A stretch of DNA of 64,000 bases, from positions 124,001 to 188,000 of the forward strand of contig JAVLUZ010000512.1 of NCBI GenBank assembly GCA_036768485.1, given 5' to 3'. Position 1 is the first letter of the stretch; each line of letters opens with the position of its first letter. Both the position numbers and the translations under genes were made by a program. Below the pieces are notes generated by a model. That model was not told where the DNA came from and made no database searches. It saw only the letters and a program-made list of their open reading frames with translations. Origin of the DNA: Mermis nigrescens (Eukaryota; Nematoda; Enoplea; Mermithida; Mermithidae). This document shows positions 34,423 to 45,815 of the stretch, one piece after another.

Positions 34423-34545
34423 CATTATTATTATTTTCACATATTTTATTATTTTTTTAAATAATTTTTTGATTCCTGAAAGCCAACTTTCTATCTTGTT
34501 GTTAGTATATAATAACATAACATAATCGAATTGAAATCTCGTTAC
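32710..34545 (-). other. Intron 2 of Toll, with GCTATATAGC and ATT repeats
   Basis: A GT-AG intron of 1.84 kb (donor G-GTAACG at 34,546/34,545; acceptor TTTAAG at 32,710). It contains a patch with five or more copies of GCTATATAGC-like words (33,000-33,200), one GGGGGTC-type repeat near 33,500-33,830 and an (ATT)n tract. No exon is seen inside. Confidence 0.7.
34335..34470 (+). repeat. (ATT)n microsatellite
   Basis: Imperfect ATT/TTA repeats of about 130 bp within Toll intron 2. Confidence 0.9.
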
Positions 34546-35233
34546 CAAGAGAAATCGACATGATCTTTCCTTCTATTTCAACAAGCGAATCAGGCAAAAT
34601 CGTCATTTTATTTCCATGCAAATTCAACCGCTTTAAATTCCTAAATAAACTGAAAGTAAAGCTCGTAAATCTCTCTATCGAATTGTCATTTAAGAGCAAA
34701 ACTTCCAGGCGATTAACGTTGACAAAAGCAACGCCGCTGAAACTAGTTATTTCATTATGGCTCAGGTCCAAGAATTCGAGCGCCGTCAAACCACTGAAAG
34801 CGGCTGGAGAAATTCGTTCGATATTAGATTTGTTTAAATGCAAAGATTTTAATTTGTATCGGCCTAGGAAGGCATTTTTCTCCAAGTTGCACAGAAAACC
34901 GCCATCTAGGAACACCCGCGTTGCATGCATTGGCAGACTTTTCAAAAATTTATTCAAATTTGATCCGAATCGATCGTCCGAACACGAAATTACTCCATCA
35001 GCATGATTATTTTCAACCAATAAAGTAATATTCAATTTTGAGCATTCCACTATATTATATGCAGCCAAGTTGTCATCGACTTCGAAGCATCGGCAAAACT
35101 TGATAGGACAAATATTCTTGCAGTCACAAACGTCAAATTCACAGCAAGGGCAATCTGCTATGCATGACGTTTTATACTCGCACAGGAAATCCGACGCAGA
35201 TAATTCCATAACGAACCTTGATCTTTCGGTTTC
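34546..35233 (-). CDS. Toll receptor exon 2: second cysteine cluster and LRRs
   Basis: A 688-bp exon from a phase-0 acceptor (AATTTGAG before GAAACC, at 35,234) to donor CTTG-GTAACG. It encodes the cysteine-rich block FLCEYKTSCIADCPCCEFD and onward to the second LRR N-cap, about 25 residues with paired cysteines. This block is diagnostic of multiple-cysteine-cluster Tolls (Tollo / 18-wheeler type). About five leucine-rich repeats follow (for example LKSLHLNKSNIERI, LEFLDLSHNEITSF and LKRLNLHGNKMTIL). The last LRR runs directly into the cap in exon 3. The 5' boundary is inferred from frame and family length; an AG at 35,217 is a poorer alternative because of phase. Confidence 0.8.
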
Positions 35234-35759
35234 CTCAAATTGCGTTAAGTAGGTAAATTATAAGAACGTAATTTGCATATAACACGATTGCACAAAGCAC
35301 AGAAGATCCAGAAAATAAGAGGTGTTTAATGAATAGCTTTTCAGTACAGAAAAATGTCACTCCAATGATCAGCTCTTAATTTGAAAAAACAGGGGGGAGT
35401 TAAAGGGGCGGAAAGACTGGCTAATGACAGTTGTTGCTACGCAAATATACTTTCTAATGATTTCTGGTCATCAGTAAGCATTACCTATATTAAGTGTCTT
35501 TGCAGCCTGAAAAGTTTTTTGCGTTGACTTCTAGGAATTCTGGACTTTGTAGAAAATAGCTGACGTTTGTGTTAAATACAAGTTTGAGTTAAAGATGCAA
35601 AGAAATTTTGGGAGAAGAATGCTAATTTTAACTCATCTCATTTTCAGCTAAAAAACTTTCGACTCTTCGCTCTAGCTTCTCAAACAGCTTTCTATAATGG
35701 AGCAAAATAAACAACTACAAGAAAGCGCTTTTGAAACAAATCTGACGATTTCCCTCATC

Positions 35760-35935
35760 TATAGTTTGTTTAACATAATTTCGCGCATAAATTTTAAAAC
35801 TATCACCGACAATAAGCTGACAGATTGTGTTGTGACTATAGCATTGATCTAATGTATAATTATTGTAGCCTTACGGCATACTGTTGACAAAAATTCTTAT
35901 AATTTATGCACGGAGTTATGTGAAACAGACTATTA
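35760..35935. mobile_element. MITE, TAGTCTGTTTCACA family
   Basis: Starts TATAGTTTGTTTAACA and ends TGTGAAACAGACTATTA. The interior has GACAATAAGCTGACAGATTG and ACTATAGCATTGATC. It lies in Toll intron 1. Confidence 0.65.
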
Positions 35936-36011
35936 TTATAAGTCTCCCTCAGATTAAGATCACCTTGTTATGTGAAATAAAAGACACGAAAAATAAAATC
36001 AGACTGTTAAT

Positions 36012-36605
36012 ATCTTAGGGTGGGTAAAATCCGGAAACGGAAACGGACACGTAAATGATTGTGCGCACCGTTTCCTTCGGGATTTTCTCCAACCTGGGAG
36101 GGGCACTGTTTTCTTTTTTTCTATAAGTACTTCACAATCGAAAATCGTTCAAAAACCGCATATACTTTGCGTACAAAGATCTACAATCGCTCCAAAAATC
36201 TTTTTACAAGCCTCAAAGTCGTTGTCGCGTACAAAAAAAGAAAAGCGGTAATAGGAGGTTTAAAGTGACGGAACAGGGCTTCCCCATGGAGGTCCTATCA
36301 GTGTGAACACCCCCCAACCCGTTTCCGGCAACATTTCTCACACTTAAGAGTAGTTTCTGGGTTCTGAAATGGTGTACCCCTGTATTTATTTGTGATGTTG
36401 ACCCCGGTTCCGTCGGGGTTTCTCTACCCTGGGGGTGGTTTAAAGTGCCGGAACCGGGATACCCCAAGTATGGCTCATCAGGGTAAACACCCCCAACCCC
36501 ATTTTTGGTACTTTGAACCACTCTCAGGGTGGAAAAACCCCGACGGAACCGTGGTCACCATCAGAATTAAATATTGGGGTACCCCATTTCCGAGCCCCGA
36601 ACCAC
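36012..36605 (+). repeat. GAAACGG repeat array
   Basis: Opens with GGGTAAAATCCGGAAACGGA. Two to three units follow with CACCGTTTCCTTCGGGATTT, CCCCCAACCCGTTTCCGGCA, CCGGTTCCGTCGGGGTTTCT and TACCCCATTTCCGAGCCCCG. A unique 100-bp segment (36,120-36,240) interrupts the first unit. It lies in Toll intron 1. Confidence 0.65.
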
Positions 36606-36839
36606 TAGCGGATCCAGGAAAACAGTTTGGGAAGAATTTCAATTCAAAAATTTTTTCTATTTAATTCAACTTTGATATGCAGAAGATTTGTCATTTAAGC
36701 TATCTGCACAACCGATTTCTCATCATTCAGTTCAGGAGTAATTTCTCGTCTCCTGCCTTTGTATTAGAACATTGTGCTCACAGAGAAGGATAATACAGAT
36801 GAAAAATTTTAAATTTGACAACAAGTCAAGCTCAAATTT

Positions 36840-37780
36840 GAGCGGTTTTAAGTGGGCTAAAAGACAGAAAACATAAATAAACAATAAATTCAGCGCGAAG
36901 CGCTGGAAAATAATTTCATGTTCTTGTCACAGCTCGAATTTGAGCACTTTTGAGTGAACTAGAAGGCAAAAACTAATCCGGCGCATAACTCCATAAAAAA
37001 TTGAGATGCTCTCCATGTCTAACTCAAATTTGAGTGATGTTTAGCGATTTTGAAGACAAAACCATACATAAACAATCAATCTGGCGCGAAGCGCCGGAAA
37101 TATTTTGAGTTTATTTGCTCAAAAACACGCTTAAAACCTGTTTTGGCGGTGTTTTAGACGCACTTAGTCAATTTTCTATTTTTCTCTTTGGGGGACCCTT
37201 TGGAGGAGCAAAATTTTTTCATTTCGGGGATAGGGCGGTACCGACCAATGTGTCAGGTCACACATTGATACATAGCCCGACTATTTCACTGCCTTGGATA
37301 CAAAAAGAATGCAAGAAACACTATCGCTTTTTCAGCCGAGGGGGTCTGGGATAACGCGGTCAAAAGCCCCCTCCTTCCCAAAGGCCCGAGACGGAGCCCC
37401 GGAAAATTTTATCAAATGAAATGTTGAATTCTAAGTTTAAATCGGCCGCTTTATGGTTCTGAACTAACCTAAAAACAGTTAGAATTAACCAGCTCCTTCA
37501 TACGTACAAACCATTATAAACTCTTGCTGTGAAATGCGTTCTGAAGCGGAAGACAAAACGAAACGCAAAATTGCCGAACCGGCACAAAATTATTTTCACA
37601 CACTTTTAACATGATGCCCAACTAGCGTTTTGAGTTTCAACCAATAAATTAAACATTAAATTAATAAATTTGAATGAAGCACTGGAATCAGCTGCTTCAA
37701 TTCAAAACTTAATGCTGGAACACTTAACGAAAATAATGATGATTCGGTGCGAAGTGCCGAAAATTCTGACGTTTTTCGTT
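36840..37780. repeat. Old hAT-like repeat family, copy 3
   Basis: Contains CAGCGCGAAGCGCTGGAAAA, TCTGGCGCGAAGCGCCGGAA and GGTGCGAAGTGCCGAAAATT hairpin words. It also has GGGGGTCTGGGATAACGCGG and AAAGGCCCGAGACGGAGCCC blocks parallel to the 3.3- and 30.4-kb copies. No termini were identified. Confidence 0.4.
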
Positions 37781-37859
37781 GTTAGCTTAATTTTGGGTGC
37801 ATTACAACATATATCTAATGCTCAAAAAGTTTTCAAAGAGGATTTTGGGGGCGGCCGCA

Positions 37860-38022
37860 CCCTCCGCCCCCTGGATTAGCGCTTGTCCGAAACCATCCTT
37901 GAGTGGAAGAAATTTTCCAAAAAACGTGATTGGGGGGTGTTTTCCTTTTCCGGATTTAACCCGTTGTTTCCCTTTCCGGATTTTACACATCGTTCCCTTT
38001 TCCGGATTTTACTTTTTCCCAA
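37860..38022 (+). repeat. GTTTCC/GAAACGG repeat, terminal fragment
   Basis: TTTTCCTTTTCCGGATTTAA, CCTTTCCGGATTTTACACAT and CCTTTTCCGGATTTTACTTT are three near-copies of the outer end of the GAAACGG arrays. Confidence 0.55.
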
Positions 38023-38247
38023 ACAAGTTCCTCAAGAACTTAGTTACAAAGCCATCATTTTTAGATCTAAATAGAGTCTTTCTACTGAAAATATATATTA
38101 CGCATTTAATTAATTTTGACTGAAAATTTCTTAACATTAATCTCAAAATTTTGAATAAAGAAGAGAGCAAGGCTTTTATTTTTTGACATAATGGTCATCC
38201 TCTGCTCGTAAATAAGAAAAAATATGTTCTAATTTATCTGTACCCAC

Positions 38248-40351
38248 TTTGGTTGATTGTTTAGCAGGAGGCTTGCATTCCAATCGATTCATATTGAATA
38301 TTCGCGGAATTATGGAGTGGTTCATCGATGATTCCATCGCAAATTTGTCAAAACTATTTTTTACCCAATTCAAATGGCAGTCGCAAATTAATGGATTACC
38401 AAACAAATTCAAATAAGGTCCGGTTAAATTTGCGTTCCGATGATTGATAATTCTTATGGACGTATCGTGTAAATGTTGCAAGTTGTTGAATGAAATATCG
38501 ATTGCTAACAATTTAGTCTTATTTCGTAACGTATTAGCAGCGATTTTTGACAGGGAATTTCGAGAAAAATTTGCATATTCCACGGTATCTGGAACGGTGC
38601 CAGGATAAAGTTCTGCCAGGTAGTTTTGACTGAAATCCACAACTCGCAATTTTTCATCTGATTTCCCGCCAATCAAACTGATATTATTGTCAGCTGCATA
38701 TAACTCTTCCAAACTAGCTGGACACACCGCCCAATTGAAATATTCGAGTTGATTACTCGATAAGTTCAATAAAACTAACGATTTTATATCTAAAAATGTT
38801 GCAGGATGTAAGGAGGATAAGAAATTATTTTGTAGATTAATTACTGATAAACTGCTTGATTGTCCAAACGCATCTTTGTCAATAAACTTTATGCGGTTAG
38901 ATGACAAATTAACTCGCCTCAGACTCGTTAGCCCACTGAATACCCTTGATTCAAATTTTTCTAATCGGTTGTGGGCCAAATTCAAATCGGTTAGCTTAGT
39001 TAAATGATCAAGAACAAACTTTCGCAACTTAGTGATTTTATTTCCGGCCAAGCTTAGCCGCTCTAAATTCGGGAGAAGAAACAGAGCACTTGGCAACTCT
39101 TTAAAATCATTTTGATTCAGTTTCAATTCTCTTAGATTGAAATTTGATGAAAATAAGCTGTCGCTTAGGGCCGACAATTGGTTAAGGGACAAATCTAGTT
39201 CAATCAGTGACAAGAGACCCTCAAAGGCACTTCTAATGTTCAGTGCTGTCAATTGATTATTGCGTAATTGAATTACTTGCAAAGATGGGGTTTTGTGAAA
39301 AGATCGTGATTCGATGTAATTTAGCATATTATTGTCGAAATTTACTATTTTTAGGTCGGGCGCATTGGCTAGTGTTTGGGCGGTAATTTTAGTAAGCGAG
39401 TTATTGCTTACGTCTAAAACTTGCAATCTTGGTGCAAAAAACGCCACGAATTTCTCCAGTCTGTTGTGGCTCAAATTAGCAACCTTTACGCTCTTCATCG
39501 TCCAAGTAGAAGAAATTTGACTAATCGAATTAACTGACAAATCGATTGTCACTAAATTTTGAGGTAAATCTGTCAATTCGGATAAACTATTGTAGCTTAA
39601 GTATAACTCAGATAATTGCGTAGTCGCTTCGCTCCACTTATTTGGCATTCTTTTCAAGCGATTGTGCGATAGATTTAAAATGCGTAAATTCGCGAAGCTT
39701 CGAATGAATTCTGGTCGTAAATCCGCGATATAATTGCCTTCCAAATCCAGAATAATTAGCTGATTTAGGCCATAGCAGAATTTCGGCGGTATATCGAATA
39801 ACCCATTGCGCGATAATTTCAATAATTTCAAATTCAGACTGCAAACGTGTTCCCAAAAAGCACTCATTCTATTAGTCTTCATGCGACTCTGCACGATGCT
39901 TAACTTTTCCAGAAGAATTTGGCAAAAAATTTGGAAAACGTACATTAAAGCTTTTATTAATCATATCATTCGGTTCACTTGACGTCACTCTACTTTCGGA
40001 CGTCCTATCAAATATATCGTCGCAGTTTTTGACAGAAAAATCACGCAAATTGAAAAAATCGCGAAACGTTAAGTCGCGAAAATTCTCTGATCTTTCCTTA
40101 CCACAATTAATTTGTATTTTAGTAACTAGTTTTGGCAATAAAATTGGCGAATCACTCGTTTTTGACGATTTAGTCGAATCACAAATTATGTGCAGGTGGC
40201 TGTTTTGGAGTGAAGATATACATTGACAAAAATCCGGACAGATAAGCAGGCTGAATGATTTTCGGGTATTGCAGCATAGAAGAGCAAAAATTAGAATTAG
40301 GCAACGACTATCATGAATTTGGCTCACGAAAACATGCCTCAATGCAGCCAT
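38248..40351 (-). pseudogene. Toll receptor exon 1: signal peptide and main LRR ectodomain, one frameshift
   Basis: Exon 1 of a three-exon Toll gene of about 1,229 residues. The ATG at 40,351 opens a signal peptide (hydrophobic CLILIFALLCC) and an N-terminal cysteine motif (ICPDFCQC). The frame shifts by one base between 39,945 and 39,872, inside A/T runs. It then continues through about 18-20 leucine-rich repeats and a C-cap (NPLICDCHLNWVK) to a phase-0 donor at 38,248. Tolls of this class bind Spaetzle-like ligands or act in cell recognition. The exon is 2,104 bp, one more than a multiple of three, consistent with a single indel. Either this allele is a pseudogene or the assembly has one error; all other LRRs look intact. 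Reading past the donor gives a stop at about 38,176. Confidence 0.8.
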
Positions 40352-40574
40352 GGCTGAGATGAAAAATTGGAATTTAATTATGTGAAAATTACACTCTATA
40401 GAAAAAAGTGAAAAATTTTTGCATAAAAGAACATTAAAGGGGATATGTAGCTCAACATGTTCAGGAATTTTCCTCTCATTCTATTTTTTACAACATTAAA
40501 TTCAAACCAGAGAGTCTGTTATTTAAAATATGAAACAAGCGTTATATTTTCCAAATACTAAAAGCAGTAAGGAC

Positions 40575-40840
40575 CACACCTGGGCGTGGGGGGGGGTTTG
40601 GGGGGTATGCACCCCCCAGAAACCAAAATACCCCCCAGAAATCAAAATACCCCCCCCAGAATTCAACTTTTGAAAATTTTCTTCGTTTTTTTCGCAATTT
40701 TTTGATGCCAATGGATAGTGCTTGATGAGAAACGTCGAAAAATGGTGTTTTTATCGCCATACCACCATTTTTAAGGCCATTTTTTGACCTTCAAAAAAAT
40801 CTTGCACCCCCCCCCAGAATTTTCTTGCTGCCCACGTATG
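40575..40840 (+). mobile_element. hAT-like MITE, CAYACGTGGGC family (best-preserved copy)
   Basis: A 266-bp copy starting CACACCTGGGCGTGGG and ending GCTGCCCACGTATG. It is flanked by a perfect 8-bp duplication GTAAGGAC (40567-40574 and 40841-40848). The ends are imperfect inverted repeats (CAYACSTGGGC). It is a good reference copy for the family. Confidence 0.9.
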
Positions 40841-40848
40841 GTAAGGAC

Positions 40849-41520
40849 TCTTTGCACTGGTAACTTTCTCCTTGTTTGAATTTTTCTCTTTGACCCTACC
40901 CTGCCTTACTTTTTTGTATTAATATTAGATTTCAAAAGAGCACAAGCAAAAAGTGTAGCAAAGGAATCATTCAATAGAGTATACAAGAAAAAATATTCCT
41001 GGAACTTTGGGAAAATTTTAATAATAAAATTTGAAAATAAAAAATTAAAATAAATTTTTAGAAATCTTTTGTTCTAAGCTACATCTTTAACTTATTTCAT
41101 TTCTAGGAAACTGATATCAAGTACTACATCAACCTACATCACATTTGACATATCCGTGAGCGGATTAAGGAGGCGAAGAGGGCCGGTCGAACCTCCATGA
41201 CTCCACCTGTTGGACGAGAAGAATATATACGTGTGTGTATTTTTTAGTGAATTTCAGCCATTATCGTAATTTCTCAGATTTTTAAATTTACATTTATTTA
41301 GCATTTTGAAGCAATATTTTGCGCGAGAAATATTTTTGTGCTTTGTAATCATTTAGTGGCTCCATTGAAGAGTTCAGGAGAAAAAAAGTGCCTACTGATG
41401 TCCGCACGATTTATCCAATTTTTTAGTAAAAAATTTAATAATTATGAGCTTTTATGTCATTGAAAATTGACTAGTATTTAGTCCGTAAAAACAGCGAACA
41501 GGGACAAGTGGGGGGGGGGG
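40849..41520. other. No gene recognised
   Basis: AT-rich sequence upstream of the small-repeat cluster. The Toll promoter should lie between the ATG at 40,351 and this region, but I see no convincing TATA or initiator element. Confidence 0.35.
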
Positions 41521-41653
41521 GTCAGGAGCATACTTGGGGAGCAACAAAATTCTAGGGGGTCCGATTGAGTGAAATAGCCAAAAATAGCACCAAAAATTCA
41601 ATTATGTGTTCCTATCGATTTTGGGGGTCTTTCAGATTCTGAGGGGTCCAGAC

Positions 41654-41799
41654 CACACAAGGGTAGCAAGAAAATTCTGAGGGATCTGGTTAGGTGAAAT
41701 CGCCTAAACCGCCAGAAATGTCAGATAGAATTCTGGTGGCTACAGTAATCTGCAGGGGGTTTTCAACATCCGGGGATGTAACCCCCAAACCAACATGTG
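41654..41799 (-). mobile_element. hAT-like MITE, CAYACGTGGGC family, short inverted copy
   Basis: Starts CACACAAGGGTAGCAAGAAA and ends CAAACCAACATGTG. The 8-bp flanks are GTCCAGAC (41646-41653) and GTCCAGAT (41800-41807). A further degenerate piece (CATACTTGGGGAGCAACAAA) lies near 41,530. Confidence 0.6.
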
Positions 41800-41805
41800 G
41801 TCCAG

Positions 41806-42088
41806 ATCATAGTGCACAGCATGACCGATCTGAGAAGATGGGGTCAACTGGCCTGGAGGGTGAAAAATTCAGCTTTTTTGCTTAAAATCACCTTAAAAAC
41901 TGACATAAGCGCTAAAATGCCGTTTAAGCTAAGTTATTACACAGTTTCCGGTCAATTTGAAGCACTTTTTGGAGGAAATTTTCATTTTTCATCCGTTTTT
42001 GACCTTATTTTGCCTCATATTCCCCACAAAATTTTAATTTTTCTATTCTGGTAGGATCAGGAGGACTCCTCCTCCCACGTGCATGTCT
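41806..42088 (+). repeat. CATGCACAG-ended repeat family, full copy
   Basis: Runs from GATCATAGTGCACAGCATGA through TAAGCGCTAAAATGCCG, TTATTACACAGTTTCCGGTC, TTTTCATCCGTTTTTGACC, TTTTGCCTCATATTCCCC to CCCACGTGCATGTCTGG. It has the same order as 42,505-42,752 and, inverted, 4,367-4,612. It is non-coding. Confidence 0.6.
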
Positions 42089-42097
42089 GGTCCAGAC

Positions 42098-42253
42098 CAC
42101 ACATGGGCGTGGGGGAGTTTGTGAGGAGTTTGTATCCCCCAGAAGTTGAGCCCCTACATTACTCTAGACCCCTAGAATTCTTTTTTGTTCCATTTTTGGC
42201 AATTTTACCAATCCTGACTCTCCAGAATTTTTTTTGCTGCCCACGTACATATG
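42098..42253 (+). mobile_element. hAT-like MITE, CAYACGTGGGC family, short copy
   Basis: Starts CACACATGGGCGTGGG and ends CTGCCCACGTACATATG. The 8-bp flanks GTCCAGAC and TTTCAGAC agree at six of eight positions. The central part is deleted relative to 40,575-40,840. Confidence 0.55.
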
Positions 42254-42504
42254 TTTCAGACCCTAGCATATGTGTGATCGGTAGTCAGACCTCGTTTAGA
42301 GAAATGAGAAACTGAATTGAAAGACACAAACATTTTTTGACACAAATTTTCCAAAATCAAAATTTGTTCTGGAAAAAATTCACTAAATGATTGTGAGCAA
42401 AATCAGACTGTATAATCAGGAAAAAACATTATTTTGCACAGCAATAGCGAATTTTCACGTCAATATCTGACTACTTGAGAAAAAATAGGGTAACCAGTAC
42501 CACC

Positions 42505-42752
42505 ATAGATGCATGCACAGCATGGTCTTTTTGGGGTATCAATCGGTAGTTTTTTGAGCCAAAATGCTGGTACAAGCGCTTAGCATAAAAATAACGTTAT
42601 TACACAGTTTCTTGTTATTTTAAACCATTCATGAGAAGAACCTTCAATTTTCATCCATTGTTGACCTTCTTTTGCCTCATTTTCCCGTGAAAATTTCAGA
42701 TTTCTCCTTTCTTGGGGTTCTGACCTCCAACCCTCCCCCCACGTGCATGTCT
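42505..42752 (+). repeat. CATGCACAG-ended repeat family
   Basis: Starts GATGCATGCACAGCATGG and ends CCCCACGTGCATGTCTG. The interior has AAGCGCTTAGCATAAAAATA, ATTACACAGTTTCTTG, TTTTCATCCATTGTTGACC and TTTTGCCTCATTTTCCC. An antisense frame through it is a repeat artefact. Confidence 0.6.
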
Positions 42753-43276
42753 GTTTACCACTCCATCCCTTACGAAAATCCTTGATCCGTCCTGCAAGCA
42801 AATGGTCAAAAGTATAAAAATAAGTATGAAGCTGTCGACTGCTCTAGAACGGCATATATCTAATTCAGAAAAGTCATTTTTCAGAAATCGATCTCTTTAA
42901 TCATTGATACATGTGAAGATACATATATCTAATTCTACATGCATACATATGTATGCACGTAGAATGAACATGAGCGGTTGAGCTAAGCATTGCACTGAAA
43001 TGGACGTTCAAAAATTGATTCGCCGCCTGCTATTTTTGGCAATTTTGTAGCTCTTGTTGTTAAGAGACGAAAAATCAAAGAAATGAATTCTGCGCTCATA
43101 CAATATGGTAGGGATCTACTAAAATAGATCGAAGTCGAATGCTTACATAATTTAATGTGTGAATATTTGCGGTCAAACTAAATTTAGTGAATGAGTCATA
43201 CAAAACGGACAAGATTAAGATAAATTTAATGTAAGAACGTCGTAGTCTAGAAAGATTCCATCTGAATAGAGATAAT

Positions 43277-43469
43277 CAGGGGCGGATTTAGGGGGAGGCT
43301 GGTGGGCGGCCGCCCCTTCCCCCATTGGCCCAAAATGGTGTGCAAAATTAAGGATTTTTGAGCGATTTTTAGCGATTTTAGGGTTAAAACGGCTAATTTT
43401 TCCGCCCAAGGCAGGGTTCCGCCCCCTTAGGGGTACCGCCCCCCTAGGAAAATCCTGGACCCGCCACTG
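43277..43469. mobile_element. hAT MITE with CAGGGGCGGATTTAGG ends
   Basis: A 193-bp element starting CAGGGGCGGATTTAGGGGG and ending TCCTGGACCCGCCACTG. It has a perfect 8-bp target duplication GAGATAAT (43269-43276 and 43470-43477). The ends and duplication length are those of the hAT superfamily. There is no transposase. Confidence 0.9.
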
Positions 43470-43477
43470 GAGATAAT

Positions 43478-45225
43478 ATTTAAGTTTATTCATTCGATTC
43501 GAAAAATTGTACATATTCTTAATTTTATGCGAAATCACGCATATGTTATACCTACATGGTAACAAAATCAGCAATGACGGTTCAGTGTGTTACGATGATT
43601 TGTGCCAATCGACAATTGGGCTAATAGATACCCGCGGGTACATTAATATATTTGTGGTTGGATATGTACAGTAGCTTCCTACTCACAGGATAGCTTGTTA
43701 TTAATGGTCGCCTGAGCACATTCATAAGATAATTTCGAAAATGAAAATTTCGGAATGCAATTACATACATACATTTATGCATGTAGATCAAGTCAGGATT
43801 TTACGGCGCGTAGTCCATGGATATCGAACAAATGTAACATACAAGGTCGATATATTTATAAAGTGGTATTCTACTCACCCACATGTTAAAGCATAAACTA
43901 TGACTTCAAAAATGGCCGGTTTTTAATATAAATTACTTGGCCATCCCATAACGCCGGAGGCGAAAAATGAGCCGTTGGACTTATAGAAATGTATTTTAAC
44001 GTAACGTCCAGTCCAGTCATTCCATTCGTTAATCGCTACATTAAGTAGGTAAACGTTTCATGAACTGCGAACGTTTTTTGAGAAAAGCACATGTGCAATC
44101 GAAAAATTTCTGTTTGAAAAGACAGTCCTCTGAAGAATGACCTTTCAAAGGAGGACCAAAAGAAAAACAAAATTTTTATTGTATATTTTGGCCGCATAAG
44201 CTAAAGCTGTTAAGTATATCAAAACCTAATAAGCCTAACCCACGGTGTGCCCTCTACGCTTCGCTCGATCGGGGCAATATCCCTCCGTTTACCATCATGT
44301 TTTTGCAGTCGAAGTGCACCATCATGGCATAAACTCCTAGTGCATATTAAGCTAGGCCTTCTTAACATTCTCTGACAGCTATTACTTTCATATAGTGCAA
44401 TTTTTTATGCTCTTTCTGAATATGTATGTTATTTTCTGTTAAAATTATTTTTGGAAGAGGTATAATCAAAAAAGTATCACAATGCATAAGGATAGGCACC
44501 TGTTGGACTTTATGCAAAAACAAGAAGAAATAGATTTCTGTTGTGTTAAACACATCCAGGGGATGCATTTAAAGAGCTGGAAAGGAATAAACCACTAAAT
44601 TTTTTCATTAGAAACCTCATTTTCCCATCTTGAGTTTTTGTGATGTCACCGCAAATAGGCCAAAAAATGCCTATTCCTCATTACTCTATAACTTCTCTTC
44701 GAGCTTAACCATTAAAAACGATGTAACTGAAGCCAAAACGAGGCTAGACAAAGTTTTGGACACATGGATAAGGTAGAACAGAAAAAAATGCCACGAAAGT
44801 GATTCATTATGCCTCCGGCATAGGACACGGTAAACGTATGGATATTGGTTACACAGTGGCTTTTGTACACTAGCACAGACTTACGGATGCGTACCAAACA
44901 TAAATTGTCTATTTTAAATTAAATAATAGGATTATTAATTAAGTTAAAAATTATCATAAAGTACAGGAAACATTAATCAGACTCCTATTGTTTTGAGGTT
45001 CACGATGAGGGTTTTTCTTACGATATTAAAACGAAAAATATCGTTAACAACGTGCTTTTGAGTTGTCCTTAAAGGAACGATATATTTTTTCGAAAGTCGT
45101 CGTTAACAAAAACGATATTAATTCTGGTATATAATATCATACCGTCGGTTTTTCTTTACATTTCATCCTGTTTGACTATATATCTACTGTACGAGTTTGC
45201 TGAGGAGGCTGCAGGCTGACTGGGA
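43478..45225. other. No gene recognised
   Basis: AT-rich sequence with only short frames and no domain. A palindromic AAACGATATT / AACGATATTAATT motif region near 45,020-45,130 is the only structure noticed. Confidence 0.35.
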
Positions 45226-45229
45226 GGAA

Positions 45230-45815
45230 GGGTGCGACACATGCATGATCTAGGGGGGTTCACCCCCAGAAAAATTTTTATTTCTCGCAGAAATTTTTTT
45301 CACCGCCCGCCCCCAGAATTCGCAAAACGAAAGTTTCCCGAAAAATTCCCAAAAATTCGTAGAAAAGGTGTTCTTCTAAACGGTTTTAGCTGAGTGTTTG
45401 CTCAAAAATGTCAAATTTTCGGTGCTTCACACCAATATACTCTTGTTTTACTATATCTTGCTCAATTTGTTCGACTTTTTTGATTTTGATTTCGAAATTT
45501 TTCGAAAAGCATTGTCAGAAACGCTGAAACACGTTGTTACGCGTAACGGCTATGTTCCGGGCCCAAAAAAGCATGTTATAATTTCACCTAACCCAGAATT
45601 TTCTGCTGTGCATGTCTAGTAGGACAGACAGACAGCGCCCCTCCGGTTGCTCTACAAAACGTGCTCCTGAACAGACTTCGATTCAGTATCAAACATGATA
45701 CACAAGATGGCCGATCTAGGGGAAATTGATTTTTTGGGCCAGAATGACCTCAAAAACCGGTATAAGCGCCAAAATAGCGTTAAATAACTTTATTATACAA
45801 TTGCCTAAATCATTC
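45230..45815 (+). repeat. CATGCACAG-type repeats, two diverged copies
   Basis: 45,236-45,617 begins ACACATGCATGATCTAGGGG and ends GAATTTTCTGCTGTGCATGT. 45,690-45,815 (GATACACAAGATGGCCGATC, GACCTCAAAAACCGGTATAA and GCGCCAAAATAGCGTTA) is the first half of the 41.8-kb type. Identity to the better copies is moderate. Confidence 0.4.

Larger units (their letters stand above)
35234..38247 (-). other. Intron 1 of Toll, filled with repeats
   Basis: A 3.0-kb intron inferred between donor AAA-GTGGGT (38,248/38,247) and acceptor TTTGAG. It hosts a MITE copy, a GAAACGG array, an old hAT-like repeat and a second small GTTTCC-rich unit. No other exon is seen. Confidence 0.6.

Noticed and set aside
34560..35006. 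148-codon plus-strand frame opposite Toll exon 2
   Set aside because: It is the antisense shadow of leucine-rich repeats; the minus strand has clear domain content and splice sites.
43215..43574. 119-codon minus frame
   Set aside because: It spans a hAT MITE with an intact target duplication; the frame is incidental.
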